Of a stretch of DNA of 64,000 bases, positions 43,499 to 55,205 are shown piece by piece. Under the pieces are notes generated by a model. That model was not told the origin of the DNA, ran no database searches, and saw nothing but the letters and a program-made list of their open reading frames with translations. Location of the stretch: the NCBI RefSeq assembly GCF_963678635.1, contig NC_087066.1:21051996-21115995 (forward strand). Direction: 5' to 3'. A program made the position numbers and the translations under genes. Position 1 is the first letter of the stretch. Every line of letters starts with the position of its first letter. This DNA is from Symsagittifera roscoffensis (taxonomy: Eukaryota; Xenacoelomorpha; Acoela; Convolutidae).

Positions 43499-43795
43499 TC
43501 AATAAACGAGATTTCTTTTCAATGAGTCAAATTTGGATGCCGAAGGCTGGCTGATATTGTACTTATTGATCGTGAAAATAATTTGTCTTCTTGTGTAACT
43601 TGCTATGTTATATACTTTATTGAAGATGGCAAGCTCTTGATCCTTTGATGGCGCTTTGACAGAATGAGGTTCCAATTTAGGAATGATTCTAAGGTTTTCC
43701 GCATGTAAATAACAGTATTCGAGATTGCAGATATTGTTTCTGTTTCTCATTACCAAGAGTGTATTGCTGTTGCTTCTTGATTTGTCCCAATTCAT
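43499..43795 (-). pseudogene. Array ORF A, unit I (98 codons)
   Basis: Function unknown. It shares an aligned core with the frame at 51421-51675: EY-Y-HAEN, then P-LE-SV-A-S-DQEL followed by N-VY-I-S and RRQI-F-I-K. A third copy lies at 58260-58530 in shifted frames. The changes are mostly conservative (I/V, S/T, F/Y). The unit II region lacks it. It could be the remains of a tandemly duplicated gene on the minus strand, or simple repeat homology. Confidence 0.4.
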
Positions 43796-43895
43796 TTAAA
43801 ATTAATAATTGGAACGAGATTAAAATTAAATTTTTTATTTGTAGAGCTTTTGGAACCAACCAAAACTCTCAATTTGTTTTTGATTTTTTTAAATT

Positions 43896-44036
43896 TCAAT
43901 GAAATTGGGAGTAGCGTTTCTTCTGCGGTTTGTTTTTGGTGAAAAGATCAACTTGATTGGTTGAAGAGACGTGTATGAAATGATTGGAGGTAAGAAAAAA
44001 TTTGAAGTGAGTAGCATGAGTCCGCTTGGTTTCCAT
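43896..44036 (-). pseudogene. Array ORF B, unit I (46 codons)
   Basis: This starts METKRTHATHFK and ends CYSQFH-like (RYSQFH) before TGA. The unit III counterpart at 51806-51946 has the same length of 46 codons, the same METK start and a YS-x-x-H end. A longer in-frame extension to 44126 is not conserved. Function unknown. Confidence 0.35.
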
Positions 44037-46197
44037 ACATGGAAGTTTTATCAGAACGGACTGTTTGGAAAAAACTTCCAACGATGGAAAATGCGTTTCT
44101 TTTCCTCTATAAAACCATAAATCCAAGCAAATTTCTTCACTTATAAAAGGAAAATATCTTAGCCAAAGGCTTCAGAGTTTAGATCACTATCGCAACTATA
44201 TCAACAAACCGACTGTCTTTACGCTTTCTACAAACAAATTCTATTCAAGATTCAAGTATTCAGTCAACATGCTTGAGCAAATCAACATAAATTGAGGTTT
44301 TATGGTGCAGAAAAAACTCCAAGCATTCCAAGAAATGACTTGAGAGGAAAAAGGAAAAAAAACAAGAAATGTTATCTGATTTATTATCGAAAAACCGCAG
44401 CATAGCAACTCAAATTCGGGATCAGCGTATCTAAAGCGAAAATTTAAAGTACAAAACTCGAATCATAAAACACGTTTATTGAGACTAACTGATCGTTTTT
44501 TTGATGAATGTTGAGCTGTTCATAGTGGTTTTGTCGGCTTTGTTTTAAAACCATCAAACTAAATTAAAATTTTCTTTAAAATTAGCAGTCTCATTTTTAC
44601 AAATAACAAGAATAAAACTAAGAAAGACATTAAACTTACATTAAAAATAAATTTTAATTGATTTTTTGAGTTTTGTCACATTTTTTCAAGTCCTCTGCCA
44701 CTTTTTTTCTAAACAAAGAGTTTTCTTACTAACGAGCTAATCAGTTTTGTCTTTCATGTACCTTCTATATTTTTCAATTTTTCGCTACACATTTAAGGGA
44801 AATTTTAGTAGACCGACCAAAACATTGCTTTGAACTACTAAAAAGTATTTCCATTTAAACATTTTTTTTGAAAAATCGTTTGTAATAATTGACTGTTTTC
44901 AAAGAATGAAAACTTTTTGCTGAAATCAAAAATTCAGTTTTATAGAAATTTTTCTTCATTCTGATTCCTTGAAAAGTCTTTCTAATTTTTGAAAGGGTTC
45001 ATAGACATAACCAACTTCTAACTTTTTATGTGATTCTTTTATTCTCGAGTTTTAATCATTTTGTTAAGGTTATGATAATTTGTTTGGAGAACTGATTAAA
45101 CTTTTAAATCGCGAAGTTTTGGGTACCAATCTGAAATTGAAGACAAAACTTATTCGTTCTATTTTTGATTGGTTTGTAGTAGAGAATTTTTCCCTTCCGT
45201 TGTTTTTAAAATTTAGAATTAAGAAAATCATAAAATTTTTTGAAAATAAATAAAGAAAATTTTCGTTTACTTTATCTATATCCTAGCTGAAATCTGAGTA
45301 AAAAGCAAAAAAAAATCAAATTAATTTAAAATATTTAGTCCATCTTGTCAATTTGATGTTACAAAACATTTTGTTCAACTGAAATCTGATTAGTGGAAAA
45401 TTTTTCATGAAAATGTTTACCATTTTGTCTAGAAATTGTGTTTGTTTCTTGTTAAACTACTGAGAAAAAAGTCAAGCAAAATAGTTATGAAAATTGATTC
45501 CACAAGAATGCGAAGTTTTTAGAAATTTAAATTTTTTGCAGGACTCACAATTGTAAAAAATTTTTAACAAATAAACTAGGAAATTTTAAAGTTTTTGCAA
45601 GATGCAAGACTATACTGTTTTTTTTGACGTGTGCTAAAATTGATCAAAATTGTTTGGAAAAGCGCAAAATATTTATGATGTTTCATTCAAAAACAAAAAA
45701 ATTTAAAGCTTTTTGCAAGAATCTGAATACTTTTTTTCAGTCTTAAATTCAAAACTATACATTTTGCTGTAAAAACTATACATTTCATTGTTTCAAAACT
45801 GGTTCAGCTTTTGCTTAGAGTTTTTCAGCCTTGTTAATAACAGTTTCTATTCCAATCTTAAAATACTGTTTTTTTGCTGTTTTTGTTCAGCACACATTAT
45901 TAAAAGCAAAACGAAAAAGTTCATCACTTTTGATCAGCCTAATTACATGAACTGTTTGTTGCAATTTTCCTGCGTTTCAAAAAGTTAGTGATTTATTTTG
46001 CCAAATGAGGAACTTTTTTAAATTATTTTTGTTCTTGTGAGCTAAAAAACAATATTTTCAAGAGTTTTGATAAGAGTTTTTTGCAATATTTTGATTTTTT
46101 GTTAATTTTTCTAACATTTGTGCATGAATAGTTCGAACTGTTTCAATAGATGCAAGAATTGTAACGACTTTTTTAAATTGCGTGGGAAAATGATTAT

Positions 46198-49100
46198 AAT
46201 AAACCGACTGTCTTTACGCTTTCTACAAACAGATTCTACTCAAGATTCAAGTATTTAGTCAACATGCTTGAGCAAATCAACATAAATTGAGGTTTTATGG
46301 AGCAGAAAAAACTCCAAGCATTCCAATGAAATGACTTGTGAGGAAAAAAAAACAAGAAATATTATCTGAGTTATTATCAAAAAACCGCAGCATAGCAACT
46401 CAATATCGAGATCAGCGTATCTAAAGCGAAATTTTAAATTACAAAACTCGAATCATAAAACACGTTTATTGAAACTAACTGATCTTTTTTTTGATGAATG
46501 TTGAGCTGTTTATAGTGGTTTTGTCGGCTTTGTTTTAAAACAATCAAAGTAAATTAAATTTTTCTTTCAAATTAGCGGTCTCATGTTTACAAATAAGAAG
46601 AATAAAACTGTGAAAGACATTACACTTACATTAAAAAGAACATAACATTTTTTCAAGTCCTCTGCCATTTTTTTTCTCTAAACAAAGAGTTTTCTTACTA
46701 ACGAGCTAATCAGTTTTTTCTTTCATGTACCTTCTATATTTTTCAATTTTTCGCTACACATTTAAGGGAACTTTTAATAGACCGACCAAAACACTGCTTC
46801 GAACTACTAAAAAATATTTCCATTCAAACATTTTTTTGAAAAATCGTTTGTAATAATTGACTGTTTTCAAAGAATGAAAACATTTTGCTGAAATCAAAAA
46901 TTCAGTTTTATAGAAATTTTTCTTCCTTCTGATTCCTTGAAAAGTCTTTCTATTTTTTGAAAGGGTTCATAGACATAACCAACTTCTAACCTTTTATGTG
47001 ATTCTTTTATTCTCGAGTTTTCATCATTTTGTTAAGGTTATGATAATTTGTTTGGAGAATTGATTAAACTTTTAAATCGCAAAGTTTTGGGTTCCAATCT
47101 GAAATTGAAGTCAAAACTCATTCGTTCTATTTTTGATTTGTTTGTGGTAGAATTTTTCCATTCAGTTGTTTTTAATTCTTAGAATTAAGAAAATCATAAA
47201 ATTTTTTGAAAATAAATAAAGAAAATTTTCGTTTACTTTATCTGTATCCTAGCTGAAATCTGAGTAAGTTTTCGTAGATTTCAAGTATTTGAAAAAGCAA
47301 AACAAATCAAATTAATTTAAAATATTTAGTCCATCTTGTCAATTTGATGTTACAAAAACATTTTGTTCAACTGAAATCCGATTAGTGGAAAATTTTTCAT
47401 GAAAATTTTTACCATTTTGTCTAGAAATTGTGTTTGTTTTTTGTTAAACTACTGAGAAAAAAGTCAAGAGAATTAGTTTTGAAAATTGATTCACAAGAAA
47501 ACGAAGTTTTTAAAAATTTAAATGTTTTGCAGGACTCAAAATTGTAAAAAATTTTTAGCAAATAAACTAGGAGAGTTTTAAAGTTTTTGCAAGATGCAAA
47601 ACTATACTGTTTTTTTTTGACGTGTGCTAAAATTGATCTAAATTGTTTTGAAAAGTGCAAAATAATTATGATGTTTCATTCAAAAACAAAAAATTTTAAA
47701 GCTTTTTGCAAGAATCTGAATACTTTTTTTTCAGTTTTAAATTCAAAACTGTACATTTTGCTGTAAAAACTATACATTTCATTGTTTCAAAACTGGTTCA
47801 GCTTTTGCTTAGAGTTTTCAGCCTTGTTAAGAACATTTTCTATTCCAATCTTAAAATACTGTTTTTGTTCAGCACACATTATTAAAAGCAAAACGAAAAA
47901 GTTCATCACTTTTGATCAGCCTAATTACATGAACTGTTTGTGGCTATTTTCCTGCGTTTCAAAAATTTAGTAATTTATTTTGCCAAATGGGGAAATTTTT
48001 TAAGATATTTTTGATCTTATGAGCTAAAAAGCAATATTTTCAAGAGTTTTAATAAGAGTTTTTTGCAATATTCGATTTTTTGTTATTTTTTCCAACATTT
48101 GTGCATGAATAGTTCAATAGATGCAAGAATTGTAACGACTTTTTTAAGTTGTGTGGAAAAATAATTTCAAAATTTTTGGAAGAGGCAAAAGTTTTTTTGA
48201 TAATTTCAAGCAAGTGTGCAAAATTTTTTGATAATTTTTTTTGCATGATGCAAATATTTTGTAGTTTTTCAACAAAAAAGCAAAAAAAAGTAAATCATTT
48301 TTTTTTTTGATGTTGAAACTCAAAATGAAATTTTCAATCAAACCTGTTATGTTTTGGTTAGATTTTTCAAACTTAATTGTTAAAATTGAATGCTATTTCC
48401 CATACTAATTTTTTTTTGAATTTTGATCAACCCTCAAATGAACAATTATTTTGTTTAATGATCAAAAAATAATTGATAACAGTGCCAGAAAAACTCGTAA
48501 ACATTTCTGAATTTTTAAGCTGAATTTTTTGGAAAAGCTGATTTTTTTCTAATGTTAAAATTAGACCAAAGTAATTCATGAAACTCAATTATTATCAATC
48601 CAAGGAAAACTTGCTCCAATAATTTCTTAAAAGGAAAAAAGTGAATGAAACTTCATGCCAGATCCAAAAATGTAAAAAAACTTTAAAAAAAAACAACATT
48701 TTGAATGTCTGTGCAAAAAACAACTCGTAAAAATTGTTTTAAGATGTCATCAAAAAATACTGGTATAAATTTTGCAAACAGCAAAAATCTTTCAAATTTC
48801 AAACTTGTATGAAAATTATTCTAAAATTTTTTTTGTAAATCCAGCACTTTTTTGGTCTTTATCTGCTAGAATCAAACATTTATTACAAATCAAAGAGGTC
48901 AATCAATTTTTGAAAATGAAAAAGCTGTCGAGAAGCTGAGTTCTCAATGGATGGTGATTCTGTCACCAGAGTACTTGGCTCAGAGGACCTATCATCTTCT
49001 TTGTTTGTAATTGAGTAAAAACAGGTAAAAACAGAAATCTTTCACCGGTTGACCATCCTTTCTGGAGTCAGGAACATCGAGATATTCTATCCCAACATGA

Positions 49101-51400
49101 GCTGCAACCCCATACATTGTCCCCATTGTTCTAATTTCATTCTGGTGAAATTGATGGAAACTTGAATCTGGTGTTGTCTCATCTCATGGCTTCAACCATG
49201 TGCCACACTTGAAAGAGAAAATCATTTGAAAAACTTCTCTAAGGCTCATCATGTCGGGGTGAAAACTCGAACGAATACACAAGGTTGTTATTCTGGACGG
49301 ATAAAATCATTTGGTGAAATAGGTTGGATTAATGAAAGAGACTGAGTACAAAAAAAATGTCAACGGAATTAGAGCTGAGAGTGGAGGTAGTTGACGGTAT
49401 TTCATTTAAAAATGTAAGGATTTTCAATTACAACTGAGGGGTATCATCAATTCAAATGTGTGGGTCTACTGATTTTGTCTTCTGTGGACTGTAGTTTTAT
49501 TCAATCGGATTTCAGTTTCCAAAAAGTAGGAAAACTTTTAAAAACTGTATTAAAAAATAGTTCTAATCAGAATTTAAGTTCTATTTTAAAAGTTTTTTCA
49601 CTTCGTCGTTCAATCAGAAAAAACATCCACTTATCTTATTAATATAGGTTTTTCTATTCATTCAGAGAAAGTTTTACTTTTTGAGTACAAAAAAAATAAT
49701 TGAAAAAGATTAAATTTTCTGCATTTTTTTGTTCCAGTCATTCAATTGTACTCTACAGAACAATGGAAAACAGTTGATTTTTGAGATCAAAGTCAATTTC
49801 TTTGATTGTAATGTAGATTTGGAAGGAAAGCACAAAATCGATAAATTTTTCAGAGCAAATCTCTGAAAGTTTTATTCCGAATCTAGTCAAACAAGGTTTT
49901 GATCTTCGAAAAACGTTAAAGAAATAGAGGAAAAGTTGGTTTGCTGGAGAGTTATGACAGACGGACAACAGACTTAGGTTTTGAGTAGTGATTTAAAAGA
50001 GTCTTTGAATCATTATCTGAAGACTTTTTGGTCATTTTCAAACTTTCTAGAATAATCAAATATTGCTTTTATGTCAGGTGTAACTCAGCCGTAAATTTAA
50101 AACTTCGATACGCAATATTTAATTCAGATGTAAGCTCTTTGATTGAGTAGTTTCAAAAAAAACTATTTTGGACAAAACACGGTCAGAACAATTTTTAAAA
50201 AGGTAGAAATCCTTATCCAGTTTGTCAAAAAGGAAATCACTCGCAACTTTTCTTCTTGCTGAGTAACTCAAAAAAACTCAAAAAAAGTGTTTTTTTTTAA
50301 ATTTTTTAATTATTGAATTTCAAAATGTTTTGTAAACAATGAAGGATTACTTTAATGTTGTTTAAAAGTTTGCTTCTTATTAATTGGTTTTATAATTCCA
50401 TAGACATAGACTTCATTCTAATCAAAAAAGCATTGAAAAATTATATCTGTGCATCGCTCGTACCGATTGGTTAAGGTCAAAAATTACAACAAAAAAGATT
50501 GATAGATGTTGATTTCTTGGTAATTTTAAAAACAATTGGTCAAAACAACTGCTTTCAAGATAGATTCATGTTGAGATAGATTCATGTTGATTTTTTGCTA
50601 ATTTTAAAAACAATTAATCAAAACAACTTATTTCAATTGTATTTTAGACCTTGCCGCCGAATTGATCGCCCGAGCCCTTTTCAGCATTTTAAAGCAAAAT
50701 AGACTAGGCCATCCATAAATGGTCACATTTTTTTCCGCAAATGCATCTATAAGTTTGCAAGTTTTTGAACCTAGTAGAAACTCAATTGCCGTTCTAAGCT
50801 GCTGACTTGTCAACTTTTATCAGAAAATTTCACACGGAATAACATTCAACCGTTGAGATCTGAAATAATGCTGCTAAGCATTGAAATTTTTTGCATCATT
50901 AGATTCCATTTTCAGAATCAGTTAAGAGTTTTAATTATCAACAATCGACAAGGTCCAATGTATTTGGAACTGGATTTCTGAAGCCAGTTCATTTTTTGTA
51001 GAATCAAACCATTAATTCAACTCATCCTAATACGTTCTACCCTCATGCGTGCTTAAAACAAAAAAAACGTTTAAAGTAGCTTTTGATTTTTTTTGCTGAT
51101 GTTAAAGAAGCAGGTAAAGCTAGTATCGAGAGGCAGAAACACCCAAACTATATTTGCAAAGCAGCTTGCTGAAAAGGTTATTTTGATTTTTTTTACATTT
51201 CTTACTTTACATTTTGAGTTTAATATAATTGATATTGCCATTACCAAAAACCACTTTGCAATAAGCAAGATTTCCTAGGCAAAAAATTTCAAAGCATGTT
51301 AGGGCAAAATTTTAAAAAACCTTTTAAATTTTATCAGTCTAGAGTTAAAAACCATCATATGCATTCAGCTTGTCTTAGAATTTATCAGTCTTATAGTTCA
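46198..51400 (-). repeat. Tandem array unit II
   Basis: It begins mid-unit with the duplicated 1.99-kb segment (46200-48170, close to 44205-46170) and continues through regions shared with units III and IV (48230-49300, 49460-49930, 50640-51010). It lacks ORFs A and B because its start is truncated. Confidence 0.7.
49022..49135 (-). pseudogene. Conserved peptide core, unit II
   Basis: The minus frame reads AAHVGIEYLDVPDSRK and ends DFCFYL. It aligns with the frames at 55092-55200 and 61855-61972. Upstream in sense the motif TTTCACCAG precedes it and could be a splice acceptor. A further minus frame at 48900-49005 (EPSTLVTESP) aligns with 54863-55063. Confidence 0.4.
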
Positions 51401-51420
51401 AACGACAAACAAAAATTTTT

Positions 51421-51675
51421 TCAACGACGAGTCGATTTTGGATGTCGGTAGGCTTGTTCAAATTGTACTTCCTTCTTGATCGAGAAACCAATTTGTCTTC
51501 TATTAAAACTTACTATGTCATATACTTCATTAAGGATGTCAAGCTCTTGATCGATTGATGACGCCTCGACAGAATAAGCTTCCAATATAGGAACGAGTCC
51601 ATTGTTTTCCGCATGTGAATAACCGTATTCCATATTGAAGACTTTCTTTCTATTTCTCTTCACCAAGATTGACAT
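51421..51675 (-). pseudogene. Array ORF A, unit III (84 codons)
   Basis: This aligns with 43499-43795 from NRKKVFNMEYGYSHAEN onward. A separate upstream frame (MLNELGQIEKKQHVNLGEEK, 51708-51649) matches the unit IV frame MSNELGQLEKQQQVDLGEE. This suggests that a single gene was broken by a frameshift in unit III. Confidence 0.4.
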
Positions 51676-51805
51676 GCTGTTTCTTCTCGATTTGTCCTAA
51701 TTCATTTAACATTAAAAACTGGAACACCATTTAAACTAAATTTCTAACTTGTAGAGTTTTTGGAACCGACATAATCTCCCGATTTTTTTTTGATTTTTTA
51801 AAAAT

Positions 51806-51946
51806 TCAGTGTAAATGGGAGTAGCATCTTTTCTGCGGTAATTTTTTGATAAGAAGATGAACGTGATCGGTAGCAGCGAAAAGAAAGATATGATTGGTGA
51901 TAAGATACAACTTGAAGTGAACAGTATGAGAAACCTTGGTTTCCAT
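51806..51946 (-). pseudogene. Array ORF B, unit III (46 codons)
   Basis: This starts METKVSHTVHFKLYLI and ends CYSHLH before TGA. It is the same length as the unit I copy. The unit IV version (within 58477-58779) has lost the start and runs on into ORF A's leader. Confidence 0.35.
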
Positions 51947-54862
51947 ATCTATAAGTACTATCAAAATGGAATGCTATGTAAAAAAACTCCAAAAATTGAA
52001 ATTGCGTTCTCTTCTATAACTCCATAAACCCAAGCAAAAATAATTGTTTCAATGTGTCAAGCTTTTCTCAGTTTTTGCTTTGATAATATTGAATAATTGT
52101 TTTTGTATTTCCGTTTTTGTGAGAATTAGGAAAAACTTATACTCACATCAGATTCTTGTGACTCTAGCCACGATTTTAATTTTTTAGAGGAATGCTAATT
52201 CCATTAATTATAAAATGAACATCTCTCAGCCAAACTCTTCAGAGTTTAAATCAGTATCGTCACATGAATCAAGGAATCGACTGTCTTTACGCGTTGGACA
52301 AACAGATTTTATTCAAATGTTCAATCAGCATGCTCGAGCAAATTTAAAAAAATAGAGATTGGATTGAGCAGAAGAAAGGCCCATTATTGCAAAGACATGA
52401 CATGTGAGGAAAAAATTAATCTGATTTTCTTTTTGAGAAATTGCATCAAATCAAAGTCTGGATTCAGCGTTTCTAGAGCGAAATTGTAAAGTACAAAATT
52501 CAAACATTGAAACTTTTTAGTGATATTTTTGAATTGTTACTTTGATGGATATTGAGCTGCTTATAGTTGTTTTGTCAATCTTTTTTAAATCAATAAATTT
52601 AATATATTTTTTTCTTTTTTCTTTAAAATGAGCAGCCTCATTTTTACAAAGAACAAGAATTAAACTGTAAAAAGACATCACACTTACACTTACAAATAAT
52701 TTTATTTGATTTTTTGTGTTTTTTTCTATATCCTATGCCATTTGTATACCCTATGCCATTTTTTCTCTAAACATAAAGTTTTTTTGCTAATGAGCTAGAT
52801 ACTTTTGTCTCTCCTATACCTTGTACTTGTTTTATTTTTTTGCTAATCATTTAGGGCGCTATTAGTAGACCATAATATTGCTTCGAACTACTATATAGTA
52901 CTTCAATTTATATGTTTTCCTTGAAAAATTGTTTGTAATAATTGACGGTTTTCAAGCGAATGAAATTTTTTGTCATATTTCAAATTATTTTCAACTTTAT
53001 AGAATTTCTTTCAATCGATTCATCGGAAATTTTTTTACTTTTTTGGAAGGGTTTGTAGACATAATCAACTTATTCTGTCTGTGATTCTTTTTTTCCCGAG
53101 TTTTCACCATTCTGTTAAGGTTATGATTTTTTGTTTGGAGAAATTATTAAATTTATGAATCGCAAAATTTTGGTTACCAATCTCAAATAGAAGACAGAAA
53201 CTCATTCGTTCTACAATTGACTGGTTTTAACTATTACATCCATCTTTTCGTAATTCTTAGAATGAACAAAACTGTTTTTTTTAAAGTTAATTGAGGAAAA
53301 TTTCTGTTTACTGTATCTATATCTATATAAATCTGGGTAAAATTTTCGTAGACTCCATGCAAAAAAATGCAGAAACAAAACGAATTAATGTGAAAATTTT
53401 CAATCAATTGCGATTTAATTTTAAAGCTTCTGGGAAAAAGTGTGAACCGAGTTGTTTTTTGAAAAAAATTTCCACAAAAATGGTAATTTTTTTTTAATTT
53501 TAATTTTTGCAGGATTCAAAAATGTAAAGATTATTCAGCAAATATGAATGAAAATGTAAAAAAAAAATTTGCAAAAAGCCAAAATGTACCAGTTTTTTTG
53601 ACGTGCTATTGTTGAAGATGAATGAAAGAAAGCAAAGTGAAGAAATTCATAGTTGCAAGAAATATATGTTGCAATTTACCTTAGTTACCAAAATCAGAGT
53701 GATGTTTTTTGCCAAATATGAATTTTCTGCAGATATGTTTTATCCTGTTAGCTAAAAAAAATGCTGATTTTTTGCAACAATTCGATCGTTTGTTACATTT
53801 TTCATTTTTTGTTTCTGAAATTTCTGAAGTTTTTCAAACAATGCGAGAATTGTAATCACTTTTTAAATTGCGTGCCGACCTATTTGGAAGTTTAACACCA
53901 AGCAAAAGTTTTTTTAATGACTTTCAAACTGTGCACAAAAATTGTCGGGAAATTTTTTGCATGATGCAAAATTGTGTCGTGTTTCAACATTAAATGCAAA
54001 ATTGAATTGTTTTTTCTTCTAATGTTTTTGAAGTTTTACTCAAACTTCTTATGTTTCAATTAGATTTTTAGCAAAATAACTTTTGAGTTTGAAATCTAAT
54101 TCCTATCTTAAGCTGGTTTTTGGAACTTTTAATTAACCTTCAAATTAAACATGATTGCGTAATGAGAAAAAAAAAGCAGTACAAAGAATTTCATAAAGAT
54201 TAATTGATGACAGTTTCAGAAAAACTTTGATTTTCATGAAGCCAGAAAAACTGTTATTTTTATAATTGATGACAGTGCCAGAAAAAGTATGACTTTTCGT
54301 GAAAATTTCTATGATTTTTATGAAACTCATTTTTTGTATAGAAGTGAGAATAAACTGATAGCTTTTTGCAAAAAACATGTAAAATAAACTCTCGAAGTTG
54401 TCAGTATATATGAGTACTAAACCTCTACTTTTGTTTGAAGAATGTTTTTTTTTTGATGTTTTTGATCAATATACTTGGAAAAACTATTTTTCCTATGATA
54501 AAACAGAGCAAAGTGATTCATAAAATTCAATCATTAACAGTGCAATAAAGACTTGCCTCAAACTTTTTAAGAGAAAACAGTGAATGAAACCTTATGCCAG
54601 TTGCAAATTTTTTTTTCTGATTTTTTTTCTACTTTTCATAATAAAACTCTAAAAACTGTAAAATTCTTTCTAAATATCTGTGCAAGAAAATACTTTTGAA
54701 AATTTTTTGACAAAAGATACTGTCAGTATTTTTGCACGTTGCAAAAAGTCTTTAAATTTTAAAACCTGTATGCAAAAAAATTATAATAAAAAACTTTTAG
54801 TAAACCCTGATTTTTTTGTCTTCATCTCTAAGAATCAAAAATACCAGTTGAAAAAAACTTAA

Positions 54863-55205
54863 TTACAAAGCACAAAACATCAAATAAGTTTTTTGAAAAA
54901 CCAAAGAGTTGTCAAGCAGCTGAGATCCTAAAGTTGTGAAACTTCTCACAATTGAAGGCAAAGCTGGTCCGAGCTCTATGGCTTGTGGTTCTTTTGGTGA
55001 TTCGGTAACTAGAGTATTTGGCTCAGGGAACCCATATTCTTCTTCGATTGTCATTGGGTACACGCCAGCTTTTCTTGTTCACAGGTTTTTACAGGTAAAA
55101 AAAGTCGTTCGCGGATTGAGCCCTGTTGCTGGAGTCAGGAAAATCGGGATAATTCATCCCAACAGGAGATGCAATCTCCACATCACTCTCACCGTTCCAA
55201 TTTCA
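54863..55205 (-). pseudogene. Conserved peptide core, unit III
   Basis: The minus frame 55200-55092 reads VEIASPVGMNYPDFPDSS and ends NDFFYL. The frame 55063-54863 (66 codons) reads EEEYGFPEPNTLVTESPKE and ends FQKTYLMFCAL, matching unit II at EP-TLVTESP and FQK. The overlapping plus frame at 54936-55211 is probably a shadow. Confidence 0.4.

Larger units (their letters stand above)
42810..46197 (-). repeat. Tandem array unit I
   Basis: The start matches 57545 onward (ATGAAATCTCCTTT, ACAAAAGTATAA, TTCGCTGTGTAT, CAATCAAACGT, AACAACAAGGTTTTTGA). It contains the two minus ORFs described below. Its second half (44205-46197) is duplicated at 46200-48170 at an offset of 1995. The unit is cut off where unit II begins with ATAAACCGACTGTC. 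Confidence 0.75.
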
